A stretch of 64,000 bases of DNA from JACVRW01 sp963728155 (lineage in GTDB: Bacteria > Actinomycetota > Thermoleophilia > Solirubrobacterales > Thermoleophilaceae), in contig CAVSJF010000004.1 in the NCBI GenBank assembly GCA_963728155.1, forward strand, positions 372,001 through 436,000, written 5' to 3'. The position numbers and the translations under genes were made by a program. The notes under the pieces are model-generated. The model saw only the letters and a list, made by a program, of their open reading frames with translations, was not told the origin of the DNA and ran no database searches. Shown one piece after another: positions 17,915 to 27,972 of this stretch; positions within the stretch are counted from its first letter, which is position 1; every line of letters starts with the position of its first letter.

Positions 17915-18015
17915 GTCTTGAGTCCGGGCCTCCGGCCCACTCCGGAAACAACTTCAAGGCACCCGACGAGGGCATCCGCGAGAGGCGGGGCCTTCCGCTC
18001 CCCAGGAGAGCCCAA

Positions 18016-19506
18016 ATGCTGCCCTCTACGCGCTTCGTGCGCCGACCCTCGCTGGTCGGCCTCAGTCTTCTCATGCTCGCCGCCCCCTCCGCGGGGGCCG
18101 CCACCACCGAGGAGATCCCGGCCACGTCCTTCGCCAACGGCAAGGCGATCTTCGAGGTCCCGTCGCAGGCCGCCGTCGAGCGCGCCCAGCTGCGCACCGC
18201 CCGCTCGTCGCGCCAGCTCAAGGCGGGCTGGGTGCGTCGCGGCATCAACGACGGCGTGCTGGCCGTGCCTACGTCGAGCACCCGCGACGTGGCCCTGGTG
18301 CTGCGCTACAAGCCGCGCCGCAAGCGCGGTCCGGTGCAGCCGCCGGCCCCGCCCAGCAACCCGGCTCCGCCGAGCAACCCCGCTCCGCCGAGCAACCCCG
18401 CCCCGCCCAGCAACCCCGCGCCGCCCAGCAATCCTGCCCCGCCGAGCAACCCGGCGCCGCCCCCCGGCAACCCCGCGTCGCCGCCCGCCGTGGATCAGAT
18501 CCCCGCGGGCGCCAAGTTCGTGTCGCCCGCCGGCTCGGACGCCAACGCCGGCTCCGAGTCCGCGCCCTGGAAGACGCTCTGCCAAGGCTCTGGCGTCGGC
18601 CCGCGCCGGGTGACACGGTCGTGCTTCGCGCGGGCAGCTACGGGGCCCTCGGCACGACGACCCAGGTGAGCCTGAGCGGCACCGCTTCCGCCCCGATCAC
18701 CTTCATGGGCCACCCCGCCGAGGCCAAGCCGGAGATCAAGGGCTACGTCCGCATCACGGGCAGCCACCTGCGCCTCTCGGGCATCCTCTTCGACGGCCCG
18801 ACCGGCGCGGTGCTCGCGCGCACCTCGAGCAATCCCAAGGGCGAGGAGGTCCAGGTGTCGGTGATGTACGGCACAAACGTCGAGATCAGCCGCAGCGAGG
18901 TCCGGGACAACGGATGGCACGCGCGGGGTATTCGTGGCCGACGCGACCAACGTCCGGATCGTGGGCAACTACATCCACGACAACGGCGACCGCTCGGATT
19001 CGTCGCAGGCCAACCTCGACCACGGCGTCTACTGGAGCTCCGGCTCGGGCGTGGTGGCAAACAACGTGATCGAGAACAACTTCGCCTACGGCGTCCACCT
19101 CTACCCAAATGCCTCGGGCGTCCTGGTCGAGCAGAACACGATCGTGGGCAACGACAAGGGTGGCGTGATCATCGCCGAGGCCGCCGCCAACAACCGCGTG
19201 ATCAACAACGTGGTGGCCAACAACGCGCTCTCGGGCATCAAGGGCTACGCGCTCACCGGCGGCGGCAACGTCGCGCAGCGCAACGTCGTGTGGGCCAACG
19301 GCCGCAACTTCGAGGGAACCGGCATCGCCCTGTCGTCCAACATCGAGGCCGATCCGCAGTTCGTGGGCGCCGGCGACTACCGCCTTCGCTCGACGAGCCC
19401 CGCGATCAACGCCGCGATGCCGTCGTCCTCCACCTCCTCCGACTACGCGGGCAAGCCGCGGACGGCAGGAGGCGCAACCGACATCGGCGCCTACGAGGCC
19501 GGCTGA
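18016..19506 (+). CDS. Secreted right-handed parallel beta-helix protein, paralogue 1, frameshifted
   Basis: About 495 residues. Signal peptide (PSLVGLSLLMLAAPSAGAAT), a 90-residue N-domain, a six-copy Pro-rich linker, then a DUF1565-like start (KFVSPAGSDANAG...SAPWKTLAKAL) and beta-helix coils: VRITGSHLRLSGILFDGPTG, VFVADATNVRIVGNYIHDNG, NLDHGVYWSSGSG, VHLYPNASGVLVEQNTIVGN. It ends with ADPQFVGAGDYRLRSTSP and DIGAYEAG. Such proteins bind, cleave or epimerise polysaccharides outside the cell. Frameshifts (extra bases) near 18585, 18605 and 18925. ATG at 18016 with AGGAGAG 5 nt upstream. Two paralogues follow at 20978 and 22306. No catalytic residues can be assigned. Confidence 0.85.
18343..18450 (+). 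repeat. Six tandem 18-nt repeats encoding a PAPPSN linker
   Basis: Six consecutive 18-nt units, each encoding Pro-Ala-Pro-Pro-Ser-Asn, with only third-position changes between copies, then a degenerate seventh. They form an extended, protease-resistant linker between the N-domain and the beta-helix of paralogue 1, as in wall-spanning surface proteins. The other two paralogues lack it. Confidence 0.9.
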
Positions 19507-20911
19507 CCCGACCCGTCTGCGCCCGCGGCGCGCGATCGCGAACGCCGCGGGGCCGAGCGCGAGCAAGATCCACACCCGCCGGTCGACCGCGTCGGAGATG
19601 AACACCGACGCGGCCAGCATGCCCGATGTTCGCCACCAGGATCGCGCGGGCCAGCACCTCGAGGTCCTCGTCGCCGTTCTCCTCGGCGATTCGTCCCGCG
19701 CGCCACGCGGCGGCCAGCGCGGCCCACGATCACCCCCATCAGGAGCAGGAAGCCGATCGATGCCGGTCTCGGTGAGCTGCTGGAGGTAGAGGTTGTGCAC
19801 CACCTTCGGCTGCTCGACGATCTTCTGGACCCGCTCCAGCACTCCGGGCTGGCGCGTGTAGTCGGCAGCGACGGCGTTGAAGTTGTTGAGCCCGACGCCG
19901 ACGACGGGATGGTCGACGAACGCGCGCTCGGCGACCGTCCAGAGGTCGGTGCGCCCACTGCCTCCGTCGGTGGCGCGGGTGAGGCGGTCGAGCGCGTCAG
20001 GCGTGGCCGAGAAGTACGCCGCCGAGGCTCCGATCAGCACGAGCGCCATCAGCGCCGCGTAGGCCCGCCGGTGCCGGAAGAACACGAAAGAGGCGGCGAT
20101 CACCACCAACATCGCGAGGATCCCTCCACGCGACTGGCTGGCCACGAGGCCGGTGGCCAGGACGGCGATGGCGCCGAGCAGGGCCAGCTTCATCAGCGGC
20201 TGGCGCGCCGTGACCAATAGGCCGGCGGCGAGGACCAAGCGCCGAGACCACGCCGGCGGCCAGGAAGTTCGGCGTCGCCGGTGGCTCCCTCGAGGCGCGC
20301 GCTTCCCTCGACCGTGGCCTGCTCGGAGCCGGTGGTCACCAGCCCGCCGGCAAAGCCGACGATCACGGATATCACGGCTGCCCACCACGAAGGCGACGAG
20401 GATCAGCCGCAGGCCGGGTTCATCGCGGACGATGGTGGCGAAAATGGTGAACACGAGGGAGACCGCGACCCAGTGCCACATGTCCCCGAGCACTCCGCCG
20501 GGCTCCTCGGCCCACAGCGAGCCGAGAGCAAGCCACACCAACAGGAGGGCAAGCATCTCGAACATCCGGCGATGCTCGCGCAGCACGTCGAGGGCACCGA
20601 GCCTGCCCGGTCTGCAGCATCCCGAGCCAGGCCACGGCGATCAGAACCCCAGCCGCCTTCCCGCCGAGCGTTGAAGGCCGGCAGGCCCTCGAGGAACACG
20701 AGCGGAAGGAAGAGGGCGAGCCCTACCATCGGCGGCGAAAATCACGATCGGTGCGTAGAAGCGCTCCGACCAGGAGGGCCAAGCCGAGCGGCACGTCGAC
20801 GGCCAGCGCCACCCCCACCAGCGCGGCCGTGCCCAGCGCGGCCACGGTCACGAGCCATGGCGGCAAGGGAGTGGCGGTCGGGCGGACTACGGCGAGATCG
20901 GCGGTGGTCAA
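19491..20911 (-). CDS. Second O-antigen ligase/Wzy-type polymerase, frameshifted
   Basis: About 470 residues, no soluble tail. It opens with a hydrophobic stretch (LVTVAALGTAALVGVALAV) and shows ligase signatures: LATGLVASQSRGGILAMLVV, the loop WTVAERAFVDHPVVGVGLNN, and VHNLYLQQLTETG with the conserved His. Several frameshifts (near 20720, 20600, 20380, 20240, 19760 and 19650) fragment it, and the exact 3' end is uncertain; TAG at 19491, just inside the convergent beta-helix gene, is the likely stop. The proposed start is a TTG at 20911, divergent from paralogue 2. With the gene at 15779 it gives the locus two membrane polymerase/ligase proteins, so one may polymerise and the other ligate. 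Confidence 0.75.
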
Positions 20912-20915
20912 TCTC

Positions 20916-20945
20916 AGGCCCAGTGTAAACCGGTTTTCCGGGCCT
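20916..20945. promoter_or_regulatory. Nested palindrome between divergent genes
   Basis: AGGCCC (20916-20921) and GGGCCT (20940-20945) flank a perfect AAACCGGTTT (20927-20936). The 66-nt gap separates the divergent starts of the second ligase and beta-helix paralogue 2, so this is a plausible shared operator or overlapping promoter region. Confidence 0.4.
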
Positions 20946-20977
20946 CGGAGAAATCGTGCTTAGGATGAAACGCAGTC

Positions 20978-22104
20978 ATGAGCTTGCGAACTGTCAAGAG
21001 CCGTGGCGCCCTTGTGGTGCTCGTTTCCGGCGTGGCGTGCGCGCTGTTCGGCCGCGTCGCTGGTGCTAACGGCGGACTCGCCGTCGGCGCCGGCCGGGCG
21101 AACCCTCTTCGTCTCGCCGCCGGGGTGACAACGGCGACAGCGGTGGCCGCGGACATGCCCTGCGCACGATCCAGGCGGCACTGGAACGGGTGCGCCCCGG
21201 CGACACCGTCGTGGTGTCCCCGGGGGTGTACGGGCGGCGCGGGGCCGTCACGAGCCTGTGGCCGAGCGGGACCGCCGAGAAGCCGATACGCCTGATCGGC
21301 CGCCGCGGGAGCAAGCGCCCGCGGCTGCGCGGCCAGGTCCGCCTCGAGGGCGACTACCTGTCCGTACGGCGATTCGTCTTCGACGGACCGACCGGCCCGG
21401 TGAACGAGCGCTCGGACGAGAACCCGGGCGGAGAGGATGTGCAGGTCTGGGTCCGCGGGCCGCACACGGTGGTGGCCGACTCCGAGGTTCGCGACAACCT
21501 CTGGCACGCCGGCATCTACGTGACGGCGGACGACGTACGGCTGCTGCGCAACTACGTCCACGACAACGGCGACCGCGGCAACCCCGACAACGCCAACCTC
21601 GATCACGGCATCTACTGGTCCTCGGGCGAGGGTGGCGTGGCCAGCGACAACCTCGTCGTGCGCAACGTCGCCTTCGGGCTCCACCTCTATCCCGAGCCCA
21701 GCGGGGTGAGAGTGCTGCACAACACCCTGGCGGACAACGGCAAGGCCGGGCTGATCCTGGCCGATGACACTGCGGGCACCGAGGTCGTGAACAACATCAT
21801 CGCCCTGAACGGGGCCCCCGGGATCGACTTCGATCTCGACGGCGTCCAGAACGTGGTCCACAACAACCTGTTCTGGGGCAACGGCGAGCTCCCGCTGGCC
21901 AGCCCGGCCGGGCTCGGCGCGATCGGCAACCTCATCGCGGACCCGGGCTTCCGCGGGCCGGGCGACTACCGGCTGCGCCCCGGTAGCGACGCCATAGGGC
22001 GCGCCCTGCCCCAGTTCACCACGCCCACCGACAACCGCGGCCGGCCCCGCCCGGCGCGGGCGGCGGACCTGGGCGCCTTCGAGGCCCCCTCGGACAAACG
22101 TTGA
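20978..22104 (+). CDS. Secreted parallel beta-helix protein, paralogue 2, frameshifted
   Basis: About 374 residues. Signal peptide from MSLRTVKSRGALVVLVSG; after two extra G residues (near 21052 and in the GGGG near 21123) the mature part reads LFVSPPGDNGDSGG and LRTIQAALERVRPGDTVVVS, the DUF1565/pectate-lyase-like start. The helix repeats the paralogue pattern: FVFDGPTGPV, SEVRDNLWHAGIYVTADDVR, NLDHGIYWSSGEGG, LHLYPEPSGVRVLHNTLADN, and ends GPGDYRLRPGSDAIG and ADLGAFEAP. It lacks the Pro-rich linker and N-domain of paralogue 1. Export and polysaccharide handling are inferred from fold and neighbours. AGGAT lies 10 nt before the ATG. Confidence 0.85.
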
Positions 22105-22185
22105 GTTTCGGGCCCGCCGGCAGGCCAATGCGCTCCGGAGCTGCCGATGACCCTCCTGTAATCAAAAAACGCGGGTCGGACTCTC

Positions 22186-22262
22186 CGATAAAGGCACCCC
22201 TGTCGCGAGGCAGGTCCGCAAAGCCACGGGGCTCCTCACAGGAGCCAGCCGGGTTGCCGAAG
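22186..22262 (+). ncRNA. Cyclic di-GMP-I (GEMM) riboswitch
   Basis: The stretch AAAGGCACCCCTGTC-GCGA-GGCAGG-TCCGCAAAGCCACGGG-GCTCC...GGAGCC-AGCCGGGTTGCCGA matches the GEMM-I consensus in order: 5' GGCA.CC arm, a stem capped by a GNRA tetraloop (GCGA), the invariant CGCAAAGCCACGGG, a second stem (GGCTCC/GGAGCC), and the 3' AGCCGGGTTGCCGA arm that closes P1. It sits 44 nt upstream of the GTG of beta-helix paralogue 3. A GCGAG/CTCGC hairpin followed by AGGTTTCTT (about 22273-22296) may be the expression platform. It would make this secreted protein respond to c-di-GMP. Confidence 0.88.
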
Positions 22263-22305
22263 GAGGCTGTTGGGCGAGATCCCTCGCAGGTTTCTTGGAG
22301 GTCTC

Positions 22306-23479
22306 GTGTCCCATCGGCTCACCGCCCCGCTTGTCGCCGTCGCGCTGTTCGTGGCGTGCGCACTCGCAGCCCTACCCTCATCCGCCCTCGCCGCCCAGCA
22401 CTCCTATGCGCCGGTGAGCGCCAGCTCCCAGGCGCTGGTCTTCACGGTCAACGGGATCAGCCCGCGCGCCGTGCGCTCCGCGCACCTTCGCCTGGGCGCC
22501 AAGGTGCAGCGGCTCCAGGTGCGCGCGGGTTCGCCGCGACCTGGCCGACCGCCGGCTTCGCCTGTCGATCTCGAGTCCCAGCCCGCGCGCCCCGCGCCTC
22601 ATACTGCGCACGCGGCCCGTCTCCTCCCCCGCTCCCTCCACCTCTACCGGACCCGTGTACCACCTCTCGCCGGCCGGCTCCGACTCCGGCTCGGGCAGCG
22701 CCGACGCGCCGTGGCTGACGCTCGACCACGCCGCCCGGGCCGCCGGGCCGGGCTCGACCGTCGTGCTGGCTGCCGGCACCTACGGCCGCCCGGGCACCAT
22801 CATCCGCCTCGACCGCGACGGCGCCTCGGAGAACCCCATCACCTTCACCGGCGCGGCCGGCGGGGAGCGCCCGCGGATCCTGGGCCAGCTTCGCATCGAC
22901 GGCGACTACGTTCACGTGCGGCGCGTGCTGGTCGACGGTCCCACCGGACGAGTGGCCGCCTCCAAGGGCGACAACCCCGGCGGCGAGGACGTCGGGGTCT
23001 GGATGAGCGGCAACGGCGCGCTGCTGGCCGACAGCGAGATTCGCGACTCGCTCTGGCACGCGGGGATCTTCGTGTCCGACGGCCGGGGCATGACCATCGA
23101 GAACAACCACATCCACGACAACGGCAACTTCAACGAGCCCGGGCAGTCCAACCTCGACCACGGGATCTACTGGGCCTCGGGGTCGGGCCGGGTGATCGGC
23201 AACCGCATCGAGCACAACGTCGCCTACGGAGTGCACCTCTATCCCGAGGCAGACGGCGTGGTGGTCCAGGACAACCACATCAGCCGCCACGGCCGCGGCG
23301 GGGTGATCGTCGCCGAGAACGCGTCCAACAACCTCATCGTCGGCAACTCGATCACCGCCAACCGCGAGGGCATCAAGACCTACGCGCTCACCGGCACCGG
23401 CAACGTGGCCCGCGACAACCGGGTGTGGGCCAACAGCGAGGCCAACTACGGCAACACGGCCGGGCTCGCACTTCGGTAA
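22306..23479 (+). CDS. Secreted parallel beta-helix protein, paralogue 3, under c-di-GMP riboswitch, frameshifted
   Basis: About 390 residues from a GTG with GGAGG 5 nt upstream. Signal peptide (LVAVALFVACALAALPSSAL), an N-domain of about 90 residues like that of paralogue 1, then YHLSPAGSDSGSGSADAPW, and coils with RVLVDGPTGRV, SEIRDSLWHAGIFVSDGRG, NLDHGIYWASGSG, VHLYPEADGVVVQDNHI and IKTYALTGTGNVARDNRVW. One insertion near 22535 breaks the frame. It ends at TAA 23477, about 60 residues short of the paralogues: the final ADPQF..GDYRLR..DIGAYE block is missing. That may be a further frameshift or a real truncation. Confidence 0.82.
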
Positions 23480-23539
23480 TCGCCACACCCTCAAGCGTCG
23501 GCGCGGTGCTAGTTCTGACCGAGCGGCGTGAGCCCTCCC

Positions 23540-24397
23540 ATGCCCGGACAAACCGGCCCGAGTAGCGGTGGTGATCCCGTGCTACAACGACGGCTCCACG
23601 CTCGGCGATACGGTCGCCTCGGTACGCGCCCAGGAGGATTGCGAGCTCGTCGTGGTGGACGACGGGTCGGACGATCCTGATACGGGCAGCGTCCTGCGAT
23701 CGAACTCGAAGCGAGCGGAGTGACGGTGGTGCGCCAGGCCAACAAGGGTCCCTCCGCGGCGCGCATGGCGGGCGTTCACGCCTCCTCCGCTCGCTACGTC
23801 CTGCCTCTCGACGCCGACGACAAGCTGGCGCCGGGCGCTCTCACCGTGCTCGCCGACGCTCTCGACTCTCATCCCGACTGCGCCACGGCGTGGGGGGAGA
23901 CACATTTCTTCGGCGATGTGGAGCACACCGTTCGGCATGGGGCGAAAGCTCTCGATCCTTGGCGTCTGACGATCTTCAACGGGCTTCCCTACTCGGCGTT
24001 GTTTCGCCGGGACGCGCTCACAGAGGTGGGCGGCTGGCCGGTCAGCGCCAGCGGCTATGAGGATTGGGACCTGTGGATGTCGATCGCCGAGGCGGGCTAC
24101 CGCGGTCGCTGCGTGCCTCACGTGGTGAACCGCTACCGCGTGCACGGCGTCAGAAGGTGGCGAGAGGACATCGGCCAACACGAGCGGATCATGGAGGGCA
24201 TGCGAGAGCGCCATCCGCGCCTGTTCGCCGAGCGGCGCACCAACCGGCGGCGATCCGAGGCGCCGCGGCTGACGAAGCTCAGCCTCCCGCTGATCGACTC
24301 CCTTCCGATCTCCTTCCCGGCCAAGAGGCGCTGGTACCTGCTCATCACCGACCCTGGTCGTGCACTGATAACCGTGCGCCACCGCCTGGGTCGATGA
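23540..24397 (+). CDS. Family 2 glycosyltransferase, frameshifted
   Basis: About 286 residues. GT-A fold signatures: VAVVIPCYNDGSTLGDTVASV and LVVVDDGSDDPDT, then after an extra base near 23705 NKGPSAARMAGV and the metal-binding DADD (YVLPLDADDKLAPGA), SALFRRDALTEVGGW and GYEDWDLWMSIAEAGYRG. It transfers a sugar from a nucleotide donor to the growing glycan at the cytoplasmic face. The ATG at 23540 needs one base correction to join the GT frame (MPGQTGP then VAVVIP). The flippase gene starts 4 nt after the stop, indicating an operon. Confidence 0.85.
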
Positions 24398-24401
24398 GAG
24401 C

Positions 24402-25750
24402 TTGAGCGACCCCGCGGCCCCCGAGGAGGAGCAGCCGCGCGAGGCGCGGCATTCGGTGCTTCGGTCCGGCCTCGTCACGTTCGGCTCGAACGTCGGCGGC
24501 GCCGCTCTGTCACTGCTCAACGTGCTCGTGATGGCCCGAGCGCTGGGGCCGGTGGGCCGCGGCGACGTCGCCTTTCTCACCACGATCGCCTTCCTCGTGC
24601 CCTGGATGGTCTCCCTGGGCATCGATCAGGCGAACGTCAACTTCGCCGGCCGCGAGCGGAAGATCGGCCCGGCGCTGGCCACCAACTCGCTGATCATGGC
24701 GCTCGTGCTGGGCGCGGTCGGTGCGGGGCTGGTGGCGCTGCTGGTGGTGCTGGTGCCGGCTGCCGGGGGCGAGGCGGACCCCACCCTGCGCTGGCTGATC
24801 CTCGCGTCCCTGCCGATGCTGGTGGCGCAGATCCTCCTCAAGCAGCTGGCGGTGGCCTACTACGGCTTCATCGTGCTCAACCTCGGCTACTTCCTGCCGC
24901 CGATCCTCAACGTGTGCGTGAACGGCGCGCTGGCGATCGTGGGAGAGCTCACCGTGGCGGCGGCGATCGTCACCTGGCTGGCGGGCCAGTGGATCGCCAC
25001 CATGTTCGCCGTCGGGTACATCCTGCGCCGGCTCGACGGGTTCGGCCGCCCCGATACGCGCCCTCGGCAAGCGCCAGCTCGTGTTCGGCCTCAAGGCTCA
25101 GCGCCGGCCGCGTGATGCTGCTGGGCAACTACCGGGTCGACCAGTGGATCCTCGGGGCGATCGCCGGATCGAGGGAGCTGGGTCTGTACAGCATCGCCGT
25201 GGCCTGGGCGGAGACGCTCTTCTTCCTCCCCAACGCGCTCGCCGCCGTGCAGAGGCCGGACCTCGTCCGCGCGGCGCGCGAAGCGGCGGCGCGCCAGGCC
25301 GCGGTCGTGTTCCGCGTGGTCATGGCCGTGACCGCCGTTCTGGCGCTGGGCGTCGTGATCACCGCCCCGCTGCTCTGCGTCGGCTTCTTCGGGGAGGAGT
25401 TCAGGGGATCCATCGACGACCTGCGTGTACTCGTGCTGGGGGGCTTTGGCATCGGCGCGCTGAAGCTGCTGGGGAGCGCCCTGACCGCGCGGGATCGCCC
25501 GCTGCTGGAGAGCGCAGCCATCGGCGTCGCCTTCGTGACCATCCTCGCTCTCGACTTCATCCTGATTCCCGGGATGGGCGGCCTGGGCGCGGCCATCGCG
25601 TCGACGGTGGCCTACAGCGCCGGCGGTGTCGCCGTGACCGTGCTCTTCGTCCGCACCCTCGGCGCCCGCGGCGGCGATCTCGTGCCCCGGGTGGCCGACG
25701 CCCATGCGGCGAAGGCGATGGTCATGAGCCGCCTCAGGCCCGACGGCTGA
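24402..25750 (+). CDS. Oligosaccharide flippase (Wzx/MATE-type), frameshifted
   Basis: About 449 residues with roughly twelve hydrophobic segments, e.g. LLNVLVMARALGPVGRGDV and LGAVGAGLVALLVVLVPAA. The RSGLVTFGSNVGGAA opening and the RDRPLLESAAIGVAF... LIPGMGGLGAAIASTVAYS repeat are typical of the polysaccharide transport (PST) family that flips lipid-linked repeat units across the membrane. TTG start at 24402. Two extra bases near 25057 and 25098 shift the frame around QLVFGLKA. It converges with, and slightly overlaps, the GT4 gene (25734). Works with the polymerase and sugar transferase of this locus. Confidence 0.85.
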
Positions 25751-26904
25751 GCGCCGCCGCTCGCAGGAACGCGGCCAGGCGGCCGATCTCGGCCTCCAGG
25801 GTGTGCTCGCGCACCCTCTCCAGCCCGGCCTGCACCAGGCTGTGGCGCAGATCGGGATCGCCGGCGAGCCGCTCGAGCGCCTCCGCCGGGGCCTCGGGAT
25901 CACCGGGTTCCACGAGCAGGCCGGCGCCTCCGCGCACCGCCTCGCGCACCCCTCCCACCGCCGTGGCCACCACGGGAAGGGCGGCGGCGAAGGCCTCGAA
26001 CAGCACCTGGGGCACGCCCTCGGTCCAGGAGATGTGCAGGAAGGCGTGCGACCGGCGATAGACGGCCATCAGCTCCTCCCCCGCGGGCACGTAGCCGGCC
26101 AGCACCGCGTGGTCCTCGAGCCCGAGCTCGCGTCAGGCGCTCGGCCAGGGCGTCACTCAGGGGGCCGGTGCCGCAGACGGTCAGCCGCCAGCGCCCGGGA
26201 TCGGCGCGGTCGAGCCGAGCCAGCACGTCGGCCAGCAGCAGGGGATTCTTCTCCGCGTCGAGGCGCCCGACGCTGAGAATCTCGAGCGGCGCGCCCCACA
26301 GCCGGCTCCTCTCCACTTCGGGGCCGGCGATCTCGCTCTCGCGGATGAGCGACACGTGCAGCACGAGCAGGCTCTTCGAGCGCCCGTACTGGCGGCCCAG
26401 CTCGGGACCCACCACCACGGTGGGCAGGCGCCGGGCCAGGAGGCGCCAGGTGTACTCGAGAAGGTCGGCGGCCAGGTGCACCCCCCGGCGGCCGGGATGG
26501 CGGCTGCGGGCGTAGCGGCGCAGCTCCTGGCGAACGCCCAGGATCACGGGGCGGCGCCGCGCGAGCGCCACCGCCGCGAAGGCCAGCGACAGCGGGTGCG
26601 GCCCGAACAGCAGAGCCGCGTCGGAACCGTCCAGCGCGCGGCTGAACACGCGCACCGAGCGCGCCACGCCGGACAGCACCGCTCGCACGTCCGACAGCGA
26701 CCCGTAGCTCGGCAGCACCTCGAGCTTCACGTCATCCGGCAGGCGGAAGTTCCAGGGCGGCGGCTCCGCGTCGAGGCGGCCCAGCAAGGCCAGCTCACCG
26801 AGCGCGCCCGTCAGCTCGGCCAGGAACCCGGGCAGGGTGCGCTCGGTCCACAGCTCGCCCTCGGCGCGGCGGTAGAGGTGATCGTCGTAGACGAGGAGCC
26901 TCAT
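25734..26904 (-). CDS. Family 4 glycosyltransferase (GT-B), frameshifted
   Basis: About 390 residues. N-terminal acceptor domain begins MRLLVYDDHLYRR; the donor-binding half has LEILSVGRLDAEKNPLLLAD, the phosphate-binding TVCGTGPLSDALAERL, FLHISWTEGVPQVLFEAFAA (the EX7E region) and VVATAVGGVREAV. One insertion near 26130 shifts the frame before HAVLAGYVPAGEE. Its ATG overlaps the stop of the upstream GT2 gene (ATGA). It probably adds one residue of the glycan repeat. Confidence 0.88.
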
Positions 26905-27933
26905 CTCCCTGTCCGCGCGAGCCTCCTGGCCACCGAGGCGACCGCGCGAAGGGGCGGGCCCAGGCGCACGCAGGCCCACAGGAAGCCGAGGCCGGCCGAG
27001 AGATGCATCGTGGCGAACACGGCGGGCAGGGTGGCGGCGTCCGTGGGCCTGGCCCGCCGCGCCGCGCCGACGGACACCACGGCCAGCACGGCGGCGTACA
27101 GCAGCAGGCCCGCCCGTGCGGGCAGGCGCAGCAGCCTCAGGGGAGCCACCGAAGCGATAGCTGCCAGCGCGAGGCCCGGCGGCAACACGTGGGACGGCCG
27201 CATGCTCTGGGGATGCACCAGGCTCGTCTTGACCCGGTAGAAGCCGTAGCGCCAGTACTGGCGGGCCAGGCGCTTGAGGCTGTTGCGCGGGATGTAGGCG
27301 GCCGCCATCTCCGGGATGCACATGATCGTGCCCCCGTCGGCGCGGATACGGGCGGCGAGCTCGTAGTCCTGGTCCACGGGCCAGCGCTCGTCCCAGCCCC
27401 CGTAGGCCTCCAGCGTCGTTCGCCGCCATACCCCGGTGAAGCCGGTGTCGACCTCGAACTCCGCCGTCTCCGGCGTGGCGGAACTTGGCCCCGCCGGTGC
27501 CCAGCGTGGTGGACAGCGCCAGGGCGACCCGCCGCGACCACGTGTCGACGCCGGTGGCGAGCTGGGGGCCGCTCACCCAGGCCACGTCGCCGCGTTCGAG
27601 ACGGCGCACTCCCGCCGCGAGATAGTCCTCGGGGTAATGGGTGTGCGCGTCCATGCGCGACACGTATTCGCCCCGGGCGGCGCGCAGGCCGACGTTCAGG
27701 CCCTGAGGCGTGCTGCGGGCCGGGTTGTCGAGGATCTTGATGCGGGGATCGCTCTCCTGCAGCTCCTCGAGGATGGCGCGCGTGCGGTCCTGTGAGCGGC
27801 CGTCGATGAAGATCAGCTCCACCGCGCCGTCGAAGCGCTGGGCCTGCATGTCGGCCACCGCCTCCCGGATGTAGCGCTCTTCGTCAAGCACGGGGGTCAG
27901 CACGCTGACGTCGACGTGATCGGGCGCGTTCAA
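26901..27933 (-). CDS. Membrane-associated family 2 glycosyltransferase, frameshifted
   Basis: About 344 residues. VSVLTPVLDEERYIREAV, ELIFIDGRSQDRTRAIL, the DAH metal motif (RMDAHTHYPEDYL) and, after an extra base near 27475, WDERWPVDQDYELAARIRADGG define the GT-A catalytic domain, similar to succinoglycan ExoA-type enzymes. The C-terminus carries hydrophobic helices (LALAAIASVAPLRLLRLPA, AGLLLYAAVLAVVSVGA). TTG start at 27933; a 39-nt gap separates it from the divergent CelD-like gene. Acceptor and donor unknown. Confidence 0.85.
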
Positions 27934-27972
27934 GGGCGGTGGAGGTTAGCCAGCGAAGGCGGTGGTCGCCCT

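Noticed and set aside
17955..18013. Second c-di-GMP riboswitch upstream of beta-helix paralogue 1
   Set aside because: GGCACCC and TCCGC...CGGGG resemble the real element, but CGCAAAGCC and the closing GGGTTGCCGA arm are missing. Kept only as part of a leader finding.
18343..18450. CRISPR-like or mobile repeat
   Set aside because: The 18-nt units are contiguous, in frame and encode a Pro-rich linker.
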